A DNA stretch of 64,000 nucleotides, from contig LNEK01000016.1 of the NCBI GenBank assembly GCA_001464425.1, positions 56,734 to 120,733 of the forward strand, written 5' to 3'. The notes under the pieces were generated by a model that saw only the letters and a list, made by a program, of their open reading frames with translations, was not told the DNA's origin and searched no databases. Position numbers and translations under genes: made by a program. Of the stretch, positions 17,015 through 26,259 are shown one piece after another; position 1 is the stretch's first letter, and each line of letters begins with the position of its first letter. This DNA is from Alphaproteobacteria bacterium Ga0077535. Its GTDB lineage: Bacteria; Pseudomonadota; Alphaproteobacteria; Caulobacterales; Aquidulcibacteraceae.

Positions 17015-17949
17015 GACGCACACCTTTCGCGGCGCTCACAGCGCTCGCGCTGCTGTCAGCCTGCGCCACCGCGAACCTCGAAACGTCGCCTGTTGGTTCG
17101 GCGGAACCGACGGCCGACATCGCACCTGCTCCGAGCGTCGTTGCTTTCGCCGAAGACCTTGTCCCGCCACAGGTGGCGGCCCCGCCACAGCGCGCGCGCC
17201 GGGCAGTCGCGCCAATGAGCGCACTAACCACTGCAAACGCCGATGCGCGCCGGCGGCCCGATCCGGACGGGTTCGTGGATGCGACACAGGTCTATGATTA
17301 TGCGCCGGGCGCGCTTTATGAAATTTATGCCGCACCCGGCTATCTATCGACCGTCCTCCTCGAACCCGGCGAAGCCCTCGTGACGGTTGCCGCCGGCGAC
17401 ACCACGCGCTGGATGGTGGAGGAGACAATTTCCGGCGATCTCGCCGACCCGCGGGCGATGCTGCTGATCAAACCAACCCGCGCCGGCATCCGCACCAATA
17501 TCGTGCTGGCGACCGACCGGCGCACCTATCTGATCGAGGCGATCGCCGTTCAAGGCAGCGCCTATTCCGCGCAAACTGCTTGGCGCTATGGCGACGAGCG
17601 CGAGCGCCGCGATGCGGAAAGCATTGGCGGTGTCGCGCTGGAGGCATTGAACTTCCGCTATCGCATCGAGACCGTGCGCGGCCGGACGCCGCATTGGCGG
17701 CCGGTGCGGGTCTTTGACGATGGGCGGCGAACTTACGTCGAATTTCCACTCGACATCGCAACGAGCGAGGCGCCGCCTCTTTTTCTTCGCGATGGCGGCG
17801 ACATTGCGCTGGTGAACTATCGTGTGATCGGCAATCGCTACGTCATCGACCGCCTGTTCGACGTCGCCGAACTTCGCCTCGGCGGCCAACGCCAAACCAT
17901 CGTGCGCATTAGCCGCGAACGCGCGCGCGCTCGGGGGGGCCCAAGATGA
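17011..17949 (+). CDS. trbG: TrbG, outer-membrane-associated channel lipoprotein (VirB9-like)
   Basis: A 312-residue lipoprotein whose signal peptide ends in the lipobox LLSAC (Cys ~17). The mature protein has a Pro/Ala-rich spacer and then a VirB9/TrbG domain: VYDYAPGALYEIYAAPGYLS, DTTRWMVEETISGD, TNIVLATDRRTYLIEA, and the C-terminal FDDGRRTYVEFP with RLFDVAELRLG. It forms part of the outer-membrane core with TrbI. The start chosen overlaps the trbF stop; a longer open frame upstream lies inside trbF. Its stop overlaps trbI by four bases. Confidence 0.93.
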   Translation: MRRTPFAALTALALLSACATANLETSPVGSAEPTADIAPAPSVVAFAEDLVPPQVAAPPQRARRAVAPMSALTTANADARRRPDPDGFVDATQVYDYAPGALYEIYAAPGYLSTVLLEPGEALVTVAAGDTTRWMVEETISGDLADPRAMLLIKPTRAGIRTNIVLATDRRTYLIEAIAVQGSAYSAQTAWRYGDERERRDAESIGGVALEALNFRYRIETVRGRTPHWRPVRVFDDGRRTYVEFPLDIATSEAPPLFLRDGGDIALVNYRVIGNRYVIDRLFDVAELRLGGQRQTIVRISRERARARGGPR

Positions 17950-19103
17950 GCGCCGATGTTGACGAAGGTGGCGCTGCAGAGCCCACGCCGACCGTAGAGC
18001 CCAAAGCATATGTGCCGCCAGCGACCGCCATTCGCGCGGCGGCGCCCAAACCGAAACGTCTGTCGCGAAAAACGCTGATGGCTGGATCTTTGCTGCTGAG
18101 CGCTGTTGTCGCCTTTGCGCTCGTGACCGGACTATCCGACCGCGACCGGAGCCGGTCGGCAAACGAAGCGGGCCAGTCGGTGCAAGCTGCTTCGCCGCCA
18201 GAGAGCGTGCGCATCGCGCAGGCCGAGTACAGCGCCGATGACTTGCGCCCGCCGATCGAAGACGGGACCCACGACTATTTCTGGGGCGATGCCACGCCCA
18301 CAGCGGACGGCGCGGAGATGCTGGACGAGAGCCTCCCGCCTACGCCGGCGGGCCCGTCGCCACTGGACCTGGAAGCGGACGCAGCGCGCACGTCCGCGAT
18401 TGTGTTTGGCGCCGATGGCGAACGTCCAGAAGCGCCCGCGAGCGCCGAAGCCGGGGCGCCTGGACCGGGTGCGGCCTTCCTTGCAAGCCAGCGCGGGCGC
18501 GACGACGGCGTCTTGAACGCCACGTATCGGCCGCCGCGTTCAGCCTACGTCGTGCAGTCCGGTTCAACGATCTCGGCGGCTCTTGTGACCGCGCTCAATT
18601 CCGATCAGCCGGGCCGCGTCGTCGCACAGGTGACGGAAGACGTGTTCGACAGCGTGAGCGGCGCGCATTTGCTCATCCCCCAGGGCGCGCGCCTCATCGG
18701 CGCCTATGACGCCGCCACCGCGCACGGCGACCAGCGTCTGCTCATTGTCTGGAACCGGCTCATTATGCCCAACGGCTGGTCGATTGCGCTTCGCGGCATG
18801 CCCGGAACCGATGCGAGCGGCGCCTCCGGCGTTCGTGATTCCGTCGATCAGCATATGGGCCGCATCGCTGTCGCTTCGCTTCTTTCTGGCGCGCTCTCGG
18901 TGGCGGCCAACGCCGCCGAGGACGACGACAGTGATCGGCTGACCGAAAGCGTCGGCAACGCCGCGGCGCAGGAAGCCGCACGCGTTGGCGGCCGCATTAT
19001 CGACCGTGAGCTGAATGTGCGCCCCACATTGCGTATCCGCGCGGGCGCGCCGGTGCGCGTCCTGGTGAGCCAGGACATCATCTTGAGGCCCTATCCGCGA
19101 TGA
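17946..19103 (+). CDS. trbI: TrbI, envelope-spanning channel protein (VirB10-like)
   Basis: A 385-residue protein anchored in the inner membrane by one segment (LMAGSLLLSAVVAFALVTG, ~residues 45-63) after a cytoplasmic Pro-rich tail. The periplasmic stretch is acidic and disordered, and the C-terminal ~190 residues are the VirB10/TrbI barrel (YVVQSGSTISAALVTALNSD, LLIPQGARLIGAYDA, VWNRLIMPNGWSIALRGMPG). It completes the outer core with TrbG. It overlaps both neighbours by four bases. TrbH is not found between trbG and trbI. Confidence 0.94.
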   Translation: MSADVDEGGAAEPTPTVEPKAYVPPATAIRAAAPKPKRLSRKTLMAGSLLLSAVVAFALVTGLSDRDRSRSANEAGQSVQAASPPESVRIAQAEYSADDLRPPIEDGTHDYFWGDATPTADGAEMLDESLPPTPAGPSPLDLEADAARTSAIVFGADGERPEAPASAEAGAPGPGAAFLASQRGRDDGVLNATYRPPRSAYVVQSGSTISAALVTALNSDQPGRVVAQVTEDVFDSVSGAHLLIPQGARLIGAYDAATAHGDQRLLIVWNRLIMPNGWSIALRGMPGTDASGASGVRDSVDQHMGRIAVASLLSGALSVAANAAEDDDSDRLTESVGNAAAQEAARVGGRIIDRELNVRPTLRIRAGAPVRVLVSQDIILRPYPR

Positions 19104-19474
19104 GCAAGCGGCCCGCCCGCCAGAAAGAGGCCGACAAAGAGCAATCCGATCTCTTCGCCGCCGTCACAGTACAGTCGCAGCAGAAGAAGGCGCGCCGAGC
19201 CGCTCATGCTCATCCTCAATTCGCGCTTCCACGATCACCATCTGCGCCAATGCCCCCAAGCAAGGGCGTACCAAGCGCCGGCGCAAACGGACTCTTGAAC
19301 GTGCGCCAGGCCGCAGCGCGTCTTGGTCTTTCTAAATCAACGCTCGACAAGATGCGCTGCGCCGGCAAAGGCCCGCGCTTCATCAAATCGACCGACAGAG
19401 CGGTGCGCTACGACCCAATCGACCTCGACGCTTGGATCGCCGATCGGCGGCGCAGCAGAACGTCGCAAGACTGA
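19100..19474 (+). CDS. AlpA/excisionase-like helix-turn-helix protein
   Basis: A 124-residue protein with a disordered basic N-terminus and a C-terminal MerR/excisionase-type DNA-binding domain: LLNVRQAAARLGLSKSTLDK, then MRCAGKGPRFIKSTDRAVRY and DPIDLDAWI (residues ~62-115). It overlaps trbI by four bases, so it is the last gene of the conjugation operon. AlpA-like proteins regulate excision or element genes; here it could couple transfer with excision. The sequence does not say which promoter it binds. Confidence 0.82.
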   Translation: MSKRPARQKEADKEQSDLFAAVTVQSQQKKARRAAHAHPQFALPRSPSAPMPPSKGVPSAGANGLLNVRQAAARLGLSKSTLDKMRCAGKGPRFIKSTDRAVRYDPIDLDAWIADRRRSRTSQD

Positions 19475-19621
19475 CGCCTCACCTGCGAAAGCGATCGAAG
19501 CGCGAAGCGCCGAGACGCGCCCTACGATAGCGATCTCCGGCGGGCGTATGGCGGTCGCCCAAGTGAACCCTCTCGTCGCACGCTGCTTGAATAATCATTC
19601 TAGAGCGGGCCTTTGGCCGGC

Positions 19622-20171
19622 ATGAAACTCCAGCCCGCGCTGCTTGGACTCTGTCTCGCCGCACTGGCTGCGCCCAGCGCGGCGCAGGAAGCAGCGGCCA
19701 ACGGCCTCCCCGATTGGTGGCGCGCCCATGTTGAGTTCATGAGCCGCGACGGCGGGGTATGGGTGTCGCCCAATCCGCGGTGAGGGCGATCCAAACCAGC
19801 CCGATGCATTCGCGATGGAATGGCGCGCGGCGTATGGCGGCCATGTCCTCATCGGGCGCCTCTACGGGCTGGAGGACGGCCGTGAGGTCGCTGAGTATTG
19901 GAGCTTCCGCGAGTTCTGGCATCCGGGTGAGCGGCGCGCCATCGTGCAACAATGGGGCGGGCCCGGGCTCTATGGGACTGGCGAGTCGCGCTGGGAAAGT
20001 GGCGAAGGCGTGCTCGAACAGACCTTTTGGTTGCCCGACGGGCGCTCCTGGCGCGAAGGCCATCGCAACCGCGAAAATGGCGATACATACCTGACGCACG
20101 CGTTCGATATCAGCGAGAGCGGCGAGTGGACCTCGAAAGACCCGCGCACCTGGCGCCGCACCGCGCAATGA
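19622..20171 (+). pseudogene. Frameshifted secreted protein of unknown function
   Basis: The first frame from ATG 19622 encodes a signal peptide (KLQPALLGLCLAALAAPSAAQ) and LPDWWRAHVEFMSRDGGVWV, then SPNPR, and stops at 19781-19783. The sequence clearly continues in another frame (EGDPNQPDAFAMEWRAAYGG, IGRLYGLEDGREVAEYWSFREF, then GESRWESGEGVLEQTFWLPD) to 20171. A single-base indel near 19780-19785 explains the break. The restored protein would be ~180 residues, a small periplasmic domain I do not recognise. It may be a real disruption or a sequencing error. Confidence 0.7.
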
Positions 20172-20254
20172 ACGGGTAAACGTGCGGTCCTCACCTCGCG
20201 CCATTCCAGCGGCGCGGCCGGCCTGCGCAACCGCGGGGCCTAGCGCCATCGGCC

Positions 20255-21848
20255 TCAGCGGCGCAGACCATCCCAGGTAACGCGCGCGCGGCGTGGCTCA
20301 TCCCGGCGCGCACGCGCCGCCGCCAGGAATCTGTCCCGCGTCATCGGGCGCACATGCGTGCCAAGCAACACGCTGACGCCCGAATTGGCGCGCACCCACT
20401 GCGCGGTCCGCTCGAACGTAGGATTCCAGATCACCGCCTCGATATAATGGTCGGCGCCCATGAACACGCCGGCCTCGGGATCGAAGAGCGCTAGCATGTG
20501 ATCGACATGGCTCGTGGCGGAAAAGTCGACAATGCGCAAGCGTCCACCGGCGCGGTCAACAATCTCGCGCCCTCCCTCCGGCACCGCCTCGAACTCCATC
20601 GACACATCCGCGCGCGGCCCTTCCTGGCCCTGGAATTGCGGGCGGTTGGACGATGCGTAGGTGCGCAGCACGGATTCATTTTCCGCCGCCGACACCACCG
20701 TCGCACCGGCTTCCACAAACGCGCCCACGCCGCCCGCGTGATCGGCATGGAAGTGGCTGATCACCACATAACGGATCGGCTTGTCGCCTGCCACGCGGCG
20801 GATCTCGGCGATCACTTGGCGCGACGGAGGCACGCCCAACGGGGCCTCATAGACCACAACGAAGTCGTCCATCACCACGAACGGAACTTGATAGGTCCCG
20901 CCTGCAAGCCCGCTGATTTCGTAAACGCGCCCTGCGATTTGGGTCACGCGCACCTGCCCGTCGTTGTCGATGCGCGTGAAGCCTTCAGGCGGTGAGAAGT
21001 CGGCGTCGATGAACGCGGGATTGACCGCCACGTCGCGTACAATCAGCGTCTGCGTCGTCGCTCCCCGCCGCAAGGCGCGAATGCGAGTTGGGAATACAAT
21101 GCCGCCAACACTCTGCTCGCCGCTCAAGTCCGCCACCGACACATCGTCGGCTGAGATCGGATCGGGCGCCAACGCCTCCACACGGCGAATGAGGCCGCTT
21201 GCGCGTGCGACATGAATGCGAAAGCGCGTTGTTTCATCGAAGGAGAATTCCACCACATCCGCCGGTCCGTCCGAAACCGCACTTTCACCCACCCAGTTCG
21301 CAGAGCGGGCGTTCTGAAGCGCGCGCTGCAAGATGATCACTGGCGTCCAGCGCGAGGCCACCATGAAGGCGCCGCCTGCCCCGAACGGCGACAGCGCATT
21401 GGCTGTCTCAGCGTAGTCGCGCGAAACCCAACGCGGCGCATATTGCGTCCCTGCGCGCCAGATGGCGGCGAAGGCGCTGTCATAGCCGCTATCGTAACTC
21501 TGCTGGAGCTGCTGATAGAAGCGCGTGCCAACGATGTCGAAGCGGTTGGTGACGCGCAGGCTTTCCGTCGCGCGCGGGGTTACCGATGCGCGCGGCGGCA
21601 TAGCCTTGGATGTCGTTCGAAAGATCGCCCTGCACTACATAGGAGAGCCCGGTAACGCCGCGAACCGCTTGCGCTCCACCCGCGGCGGCGACAGCAGCGC
21701 TGATCACAGCGCGTCCGCGATAGAATCGATCGACCATTTCCGGCCGCGGAGACCCGGCCCCCGCGCTTTGCTGCGCCTCCACTCCCATGGGCGCGGAAGC
21801 AAACAATACGGCGGCAACGCTCGCGACCAAGAAGCGCTTCACCATCAT
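20255..21848 (-). pseudogene. Frameshifted secreted metallo-beta-lactamase-fold hydrolase
   Basis: Two overlapping frames make one gene. The first (from ATG 21846-21848) gives a signal peptide (VKRFLVASVAAVLFASAPMG) and residues through LSYVVQGDLSNDIQGYA. The second continues RASVTPRATESLRVTNRFDI and carries the zinc-binding HFHADH motif, the later metal ligands (SHVDHM, MGADHY) and a final LGTHVRPMTRDRF. A one-base indel near 21590-21600 separates them. Restored length is ~530 residues: an N-terminal ~220-residue domain, then the hydrolase fold. The substrate is unknown. It diverges from an HxlR-type regulator, itself frameshifted, with an inverted repeat between them. Confidence 0.8.
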
Positions 21849-21931
21849 GGTCTCCGTTTGCCTTTAAACACGTTCGCGCGACCGCGGCTTTCCCGACGAC
21901 CAAGGCGTTCGCGCGGGAACGGCGCGGACGC

Positions 21932-21947
21932 GATAGTGCGCGCTATC
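21932..21947. promoter_or_regulatory. Candidate HxlR operator
   Basis: GATAGTGCGCGCTATC is a 16-base near-palindrome (one mismatched pair) in the 141-base space between the divergent hydrolase and HxlR genes. Position and symmetry suggest an operator for the regulator; no further support is visible. Confidence 0.4.
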
Positions 21948-21989
21948 GGCGCTATGACAATTACGCACTTTTTGGTAAGTGGCGGCCCC

Positions 21990-22336
21990 ATGCCGCCCTC
22001 TCCCACCGATCCCACCGCCGAGGACACGCGCTGCCCGCTCACCACGGCGCTCAACGCAATTGGCGGCAAATGGACGATGATTGCGCTTTACTGGATCGCC
22101 GCCGGCCCGCGCCGCTTTGGCGAAATGCAACGGCTGATGCCGAAATCTCACAAAAGGTGCTCGCCGAAACGCTGCGCGACTTGGAGCGCGAGGGACTGGT
22201 CACCCGCACCGTGGTAGCGCAGATGCCAGCGCATGTGGAGTACAAGCTCTCCCCCCATGGCGAAAGCGTGCGCGAAATCATCGGCGCGATGCGCGCCTGG
22301 GGCCGCTCCCATCTGGAGCGCACGCAAGACACGTGA
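21990..22336 (+). pseudogene. Frameshifted HxlR-family regulator
   Basis: Frame one encodes DTRCPLTTALNAIGGKWTMI, then ALYWIAAGPRRFGEMQRLMP, the classic HxlR winged-helix opening with Cys and the Gly-Lys-Trp motif. The reading then shifts by one base near 22141-22146 to ISQKVLAETLRDLEREGLVT and HVEYKLSPHGESVREIIGAM, the expected second half. Adding one G restores a ~115-residue regulator. HxlR proteins sense reactive carbonyls or redox change and usually control the divergent gene, here the metallo-hydrolase. An in-frame ATG at 21954 would extend the N-terminus. Confidence 0.78.
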
Positions 22337-22548
22337 GGGAGTCTGCATCTCCGTTCAGACATCCTGGCGCTAGGCCCGATTCACCGAGACGGAGTCACAC
22401 CATTCCCAATGGCTGTTTTGGGCCATCCACGCGCCATCGGACAGTTTTCTCGGACGGCTGAGGCGCTCCAATTCAGCCGCTCGCACGCGGCTCACGATCG
22501 CCGGAGGGCGTCATTCGTAGCGTAAATCGGCAGATCGTGTTTCGGCGC

Positions 22549-22887
22549 TTACTGGTTGGGCGCAGAGCCGCTGGCATCGGGTTGCGCCGGCTCGCTGGTG
22601 GGCGGTGGCGCATCCTCGACATCACGGACCTCATGCATCACACGAACGTCCATGTGCCCGCCCATCGGCATGCCAAATGGCCGCCCTCCAAACATTGGTG
22701 CAGTAGCGCAGGCAAGCACGACGAGGATCGCCAGAAGCAAAAGCCATACACCGACAACATTGCCGAGCAATTTGACCATGCCCATCGCCTTCTGCGCCGC
22801 GAACAACACGAAAAACGCCAAGACAACGAACAGCGTGACGTGCAGTACAACGCCCACAACCATCATCGGATGCATGTTCAACCCCAT
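22549..22887 (-). CDS. Small membrane protein of unknown function
   Basis: A 112-residue protein with two clear membrane segments (VVGVVLHVTLFVVLAFFVLF and LLGNVVGVWLLLLAILVVLA) and a Pro/Met-rich hydrophilic C-terminal tail (RPFGMPMGGHMDVRVMHEVR). A second ATG four codons in has GGGG upstream at good spacing and may be the true start. I do not recognise the family. No close same-strand neighbour is present, so it appears monocistronic. Confidence 0.6.
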   Translation of the reverse strand: MGLNMHPMMVVGVVLHVTLFVVLAFFVLFAAQKAMGMVKLLGNVVGVWLLLLAILVVLACATAPMFGGRPFGMPMGGHMDVRVMHEVRDVEDAPPPTSEPAQPDASGSAPNQ

Positions 22888-23045
22888 CTGCTCAAACCCA
22901 GCGTGCTACCGCCTGCGCTGGTCACCACTAGACCTCTGCCCACGATCCACAAGGCCGATAGCGCTGTCTGCGATGAATGAGCGGCTGAATCGGCCTATTG
23001 CGGCCGCTCACGGCTTCCATGCAGGTGCGGCGAGCTCTCGCCAAT

Positions 23046-23257
23046 CTGTTGCAAAACTCCTATTTGGGCAGGGCTCGAAATTTGCTTGCCCACTGAGCCG
23101 CATTGCGCACCTTCGACACGAAGGGATCGCGGCAAAAAGTCAAAAGTCTCGCCCTGGAGCCTCGTAGAGCGTTCTCGCCAGCTTCTAGTGGCGGTGCTCC
23201 CTTGCAAATCAAATCGACAAAAATTGAGCGCCAAGCCGCAACGGAGTTTTGCAACAG
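23046..23257. repeat. 15-bp inverted repeat enclosing 212 bases (possible IS relic)
   Basis: CTGTTGCAAAACTCC at 23046-23060 recurs as its exact reverse complement at 23243-23257. The CTGTTGCAAA core resembles the terminal repeats of IS6-family elements as I remember them (IS26 ends in such a sequence). No transposase reading frame lies between the copies and no flanking target duplication is evident. The rest of the gene-free stretch from 22888 to 23338 holds nothing else I can support. Confidence 0.4.
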
Positions 23258-23338
23258 CACTAGCCCAAAGCGAACTTTCGCCGTTAGCGGCCTTGATGTC
23301 GGTGTAGGCGCCGCCCATGCTTAGCGGCCAGGAGCCGC

Positions 23339-23527
23339 ATGGCCGACTATGTCATCGTCTATTTCAAAAACGGCTCACACGTGAGCAGCAGCCCCTGGAG
23401 CGGCGATCTGGAAATTGCCAAGAAAGTCGCGCGAGACGGCCTCGTTCGGCGCAGTGCAGATGAATTCCAAATCCGATCTGACACTTTGGGCGGGCCGCTT
23501 ATCTGGGAGGAGCGTCGCGGCTCGTGA
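23339..23527 (+). CDS. Small conserved-looking protein of unknown function (62 aa)
   Basis: A 62-residue soluble protein (MADYVIVYFKNGSHVSSSPW, then LEIAKKVARDGLVRRSADEF). The ATG has GGAG five to six bases upstream, codon use is like that of neighbouring genes, and the composition suggests a compact alpha/beta fold. I do not recognise a family. It stands alone between a gene-poor stretch and a lipoprotein gene. Confidence 0.55.
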   Translation: MADYVIVYFKNGSHVSSSPWSGDLEIAKKVARDGLVRRSADEFQIRSDTLGGPLIWEERRGS

Positions 23528-23642
23528 CAGTTGAACTCACTGCCCAACGGACACCCCGATCAGCGGTGCTGGCGACGATGGCGTGATTGACGCCTCGCAA
23601 CGAAGAGCGTTCGATGGTTAGATTGGCGCAATGGAGAGCCAC

Positions 23643-24152
23643 ATGATCCGGATCACCACGTTCGCTTTGGCGTTTGCAGCTCTTGGCGCTTGTTCGCAGC
23701 CCGAGAACCCAGTCGCTGAAGGTGCGCCCGCCGGAGCGCCAGTTTCCGACCCGGGCCAGGCCGCCGCGCAAACTTTGCCGTCCGCCACCAATGGAAGCCC
23801 TGCCGGCGCTGAGGCTACGATCACCGCGTGGGCGCGCGCGCAGGTGGGCTCGAATATCATCGAGCCGGTGACGATCTTCTATGGCGACTTTACCGGCGAC
23901 AATGCTCCCGACGCCCTTGCCTGGGTGGATTACGACAGCGGCGGCAGCAGCGCCAATCACCTGGTTGCCCTGTTTCGCAATGCGGGTGGACGCATGGCCC
24001 ATCTGCGAAACGATGAAACCGTGTACGGCTCCGAACCGCGCGATGTTGTGTTCGCCGCGGGACGCATAACCCTGACGACGACAATGCCACGCCCGGGCGA
24101 TCCACATTGCTGCCCGACCGGTTCGGAAGACTGGACCATCAACGCAAACTGA
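23643..24152 (+). CDS. Lipoprotein of unknown function
   Basis: A 169-residue predicted lipoprotein. The signal peptide IRITTFALAFAALGAC ends in a lipobox (LGAC), followed by a Pro/Ala-rich linker and a C-terminal domain (IIEPVTIFYGDFTGDNAPDA, ALAWVDYDSGGSSANHLVAL) with an Asp-rich loop like those that bind calcium in FG-GAP or VCBS repeats. An ATG four codons upstream is possible, but the chosen start gives a normal signal peptide. The next gene starts eight bases after its stop. Confidence 0.65.
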   Translation: MIRITTFALAFAALGACSQPENPVAEGAPAGAPVSDPGQAAAQTLPSATNGSPAGAEATITAWARAQVGSNIIEPVTIFYGDFTGDNAPDALAWVDYDSGGSSANHLVALFRNAGGRMAHLRNDETVYGSEPRDVVFAAGRITLTTTMPRPGDPHCCPTGSEDWTINAN

Positions 24153-24160
24153 CGGCGCGG

Positions 24161-24805
24161 ATGGACCCGATGGCGCCCCAGCCCCCAAGCGAGCAAGGCT
24201 TCGGGCCGTTTATCGATCCCGGCGCTGAGCCGCCGGGGCGCGTTGTGAACGGGCATTGGCAGGGTCTTATCGAATGGCGCACACGTCACGGACCAGCAAT
24301 TGTCGGCTGGAGCTTGGGCGTTCCGGCTTACGCTTCGAACGCGCAAGCAGCCGACGGCCAAAGAGTTGAGGTGCAAGGCGCTCAGCCGGCGGGACTGACG
24401 TTTCGCCTCAAGACCGCGGACGGCTTCACCCACGGCGTGATCACGATCCTGGAAGATGATGTGCTGTTCGCACCTGTGACCGAATACGCAAACGCAGCGG
24501 TCGATGACGATCAACGCCCGCTGCAACAGATCGTGTTGCAGGACGAAGCCTTTGTGCGCGACCTCAGCGGGCAGGCGTTCGCTGCAGCACTTTATCATGT
24601 TCTGGAGAACGAGAAATTTGTCGCCCCACCCGACCTGCACTTTGAGTTCGGCCAACGCAGCGCCGCGCGCTTCGTCGCCGCGCTACGCGGCAATGGCGAA
24701 ATCTATCTCGATTACGCTTGGGGACGCGGGCCGGCATTCAGCGCTGAGGATGTCGAGCGCGTGCGCGCGCATCTACTCCGCTTGGGCATTCGTGTGGCGC
24801 CCTAG
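24161..24805 (+). CDS. Hypothetical protein
   Basis: A 214-residue soluble protein of unknown role. It opens with a Pro-rich segment, contains WQGLIEWRTRHGPAIVGWSL and a regular-looking C-terminal half (LQDEAFVRDLSGQAFAAALY, FGQRSAARFVAALRGNGEIY). No signal peptide or membrane segment is present. It lies eight bases downstream of a lipoprotein gene on the same strand, so the two are probably co-transcribed. I do not recognise its family. Confidence 0.6.
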   Translation: MDPMAPQPPSEQGFGPFIDPGAEPPGRVVNGHWQGLIEWRTRHGPAIVGWSLGVPAYASNAQAADGQRVEVQGAQPAGLTFRLKTADGFTHGVITILEDDVLFAPVTEYANAAVDDDQRPLQQIVLQDEAFVRDLSGQAFAAALYHVLENEKFVAPPDLHFEFGQRSAARFVAALRGNGEIYLDYAWGRGPAFSAEDVERVRAHLLRLGIRVAP

Positions 24806-24824
24806 CCGAGCCCCCGCTTGCGCG

Positions 24825-25757
24825 CTAGCTGCGCCGCTGGCGCGCAATCAATCCCCAGACAATCAAGGTGAGGGGACCTAAAATCGCGCCCATGGCCAAT
24901 CCTTCCGGGAGCGGACGGCCGTCTGGCGTGTGCATCACGAATGCGGCGACGATTGCGCCAAGCGGCGCCCCGATGGCGACCTTGAAGAGCACGCCGCCCA
25001 GCTTCTCGTCGATCGCGCGGATGATGGCAAAGCCGCCGGTGATGAGAACGATTCCGAGGGTGACCAACACGAAGACAAGCAGCCCGGTAAGGATCGAGGC
25101 GCCACCGCCCAGCGCGAAGCCGAGAACGCCAGCGAGGGCGCCTAACGCCAGCGCCTTCGGGAAGCTGACTTTCGCACCAAGCTCCTTCAGCCAATCGGGT
25201 ACGATCGCCGTCTTTTCCTTGTAGACCTCCGAGTCCGGATCATTCTCCGGCCCAGCGAGCTTCAGCACGATATCCAGCCGCTTCAGCAGAAACAGGATAA
25301 TCGGAAACACGACAATCATGCCGACGATCTCGGCTGACTCGATCGGCTGCTCGCGTCTGTCGGAGCCGAGATTGAGAATGACGAGCACGCCAACCGCGAA
25401 GCGAATGATATCGCGCACGATGCGATAGAACGCGAACTGCGAAACCCGCTTCTCCACCAAATAGCCGGCATAGAAGGCGCCCATCGTCGCGGCCGCTAAG
25501 AGGACGAAGAGCAGCAGGGCGTTGATGTTGAGGAGGATGCCGATCCGGTTGACCGCGAGCGCGCCAAAGAAGGCCGCCCCGCCGGCGAACGGATAGACGG
25601 GCGCGGCGAAGATGAGTCCGATCCAGGAAGCGAGAATGATCGGGTTGACGCCACCCGGCGCTCCCGGCGCCCTCTCACCGCACGCCGGGCAGTTGGTCGC
25701 GCCGGAATTGTGGTGCCCCTGGCGGCAAGTCCAGTCGCCGATGATCGGTTGCGTCAC
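24825..25757 (-). CDS. Zinc-ribbon polytopic membrane protein
   Basis: A 310-residue protein that begins with a putative zinc ribbon or related Cys/His cluster (DWTCRQGHHNSGATNCPACG, three Cys and two His) and continues with about seven hydrophobic segments, among them VNPIILASWIGLIFAAPVYP and GLLVFVLVTLGIVLITGGFA. A charged loop (NDPDSEVYKEKTAIVPDWLK) splits the membrane part. Function is unknown. It converges on the preceding plus-strand gene with 19 bases between stops. Confidence 0.65.
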   Translation of the reverse strand: MTQPIIGDWTCRQGHHNSGATNCPACGERAPGAPGGVNPIILASWIGLIFAAPVYPFAGGAAFFGALAVNRIGILLNINALLLFVLLAAATMGAFYAGYLVEKRVSQFAFYRIVRDIIRFAVGVLVILNLGSDRREQPIESAEIVGMIVVFPIILFLLKRLDIVLKLAGPENDPDSEVYKEKTAIVPDWLKELGAKVSFPKALALGALAGVLGFALGGGASILTGLLVFVLVTLGIVLITGGFAIIRAIDEKLGGVLFKVAIGAPLGAIVAAFVMHTPDGRPLPEGLAMGAILGPLTLIVWGLIARQRRS

Positions 25758-25944
25758 CTGTGCCCCCTTTGGTTCCGCCGCTCATAGCGTGTCACAGATC
25801 ATGACGTATCGCAAACAGCAGAAGCCCGCGCGACGTCCCGAAGCGCCCGTGGGTTCAATCGATCGTCGCAACGCGTACCCGAAAGACCGAGACGCGGAAC
25901 GCGGCTCGGGTAGCGAAGCACGAGAGCCCGGCGCGCGTCAGCGC

Positions 25945-26216
25945 GCGACGCCCTGCACTGCTCTCTTGGCAGGACGGCATGCTGGCCTTCGATGGCGAAA
26001 CGCTGAACGAAGCGATCGCTGAAGTTTCGCGCCAAAACTGTTTGGCAGTTTGAACTTGCCGATCCAGCATTAGGTGAGCTCCGCGTCGGCGGTTACGTCA
26101 CCGCGGAGCCGGAAACTTTTGGTGAGCTCCTATCCTCCAGTCTGGTTCTCGATGCGCGTCGTTCTGGGCCCCGCAATGTCGTGATCAGCCGTCGGACAGA
26201 GAGCGCGTCCGCGTGA
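25945..26216 (+). pseudogene. Remnant of a FecR-type anti-sigma regulator
   Basis: The C-terminal part of a FecR-like protein can be read in two frames. Frame one gives LLSWQDGMLAFDGETLNEAI and AEVSRQN, then a stop; after a one-base shift near 26030-26040 frame two gives FELADPALGELRVGGYVTAE and PETFGELLSSSLVLDARRSG, ending at 26216. These match the WRDGML and RVGG signatures of the FecR C-terminal domain. No intact N-terminus and no adjacent sigma factor or receptor is present, so it is a decayed orphan. Confidence 0.65.
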
Positions 26217-26259
26217 AGGTGCGGCTCAACAAGGCAGTCTCCGCTTTTCATTGGTGTAG

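Noticed and set aside
23086..23307. Small plus-strand frame inside the inverted-repeat segment
   Set aside because: It crosses the right repeat end, has no start support and no transposase features.
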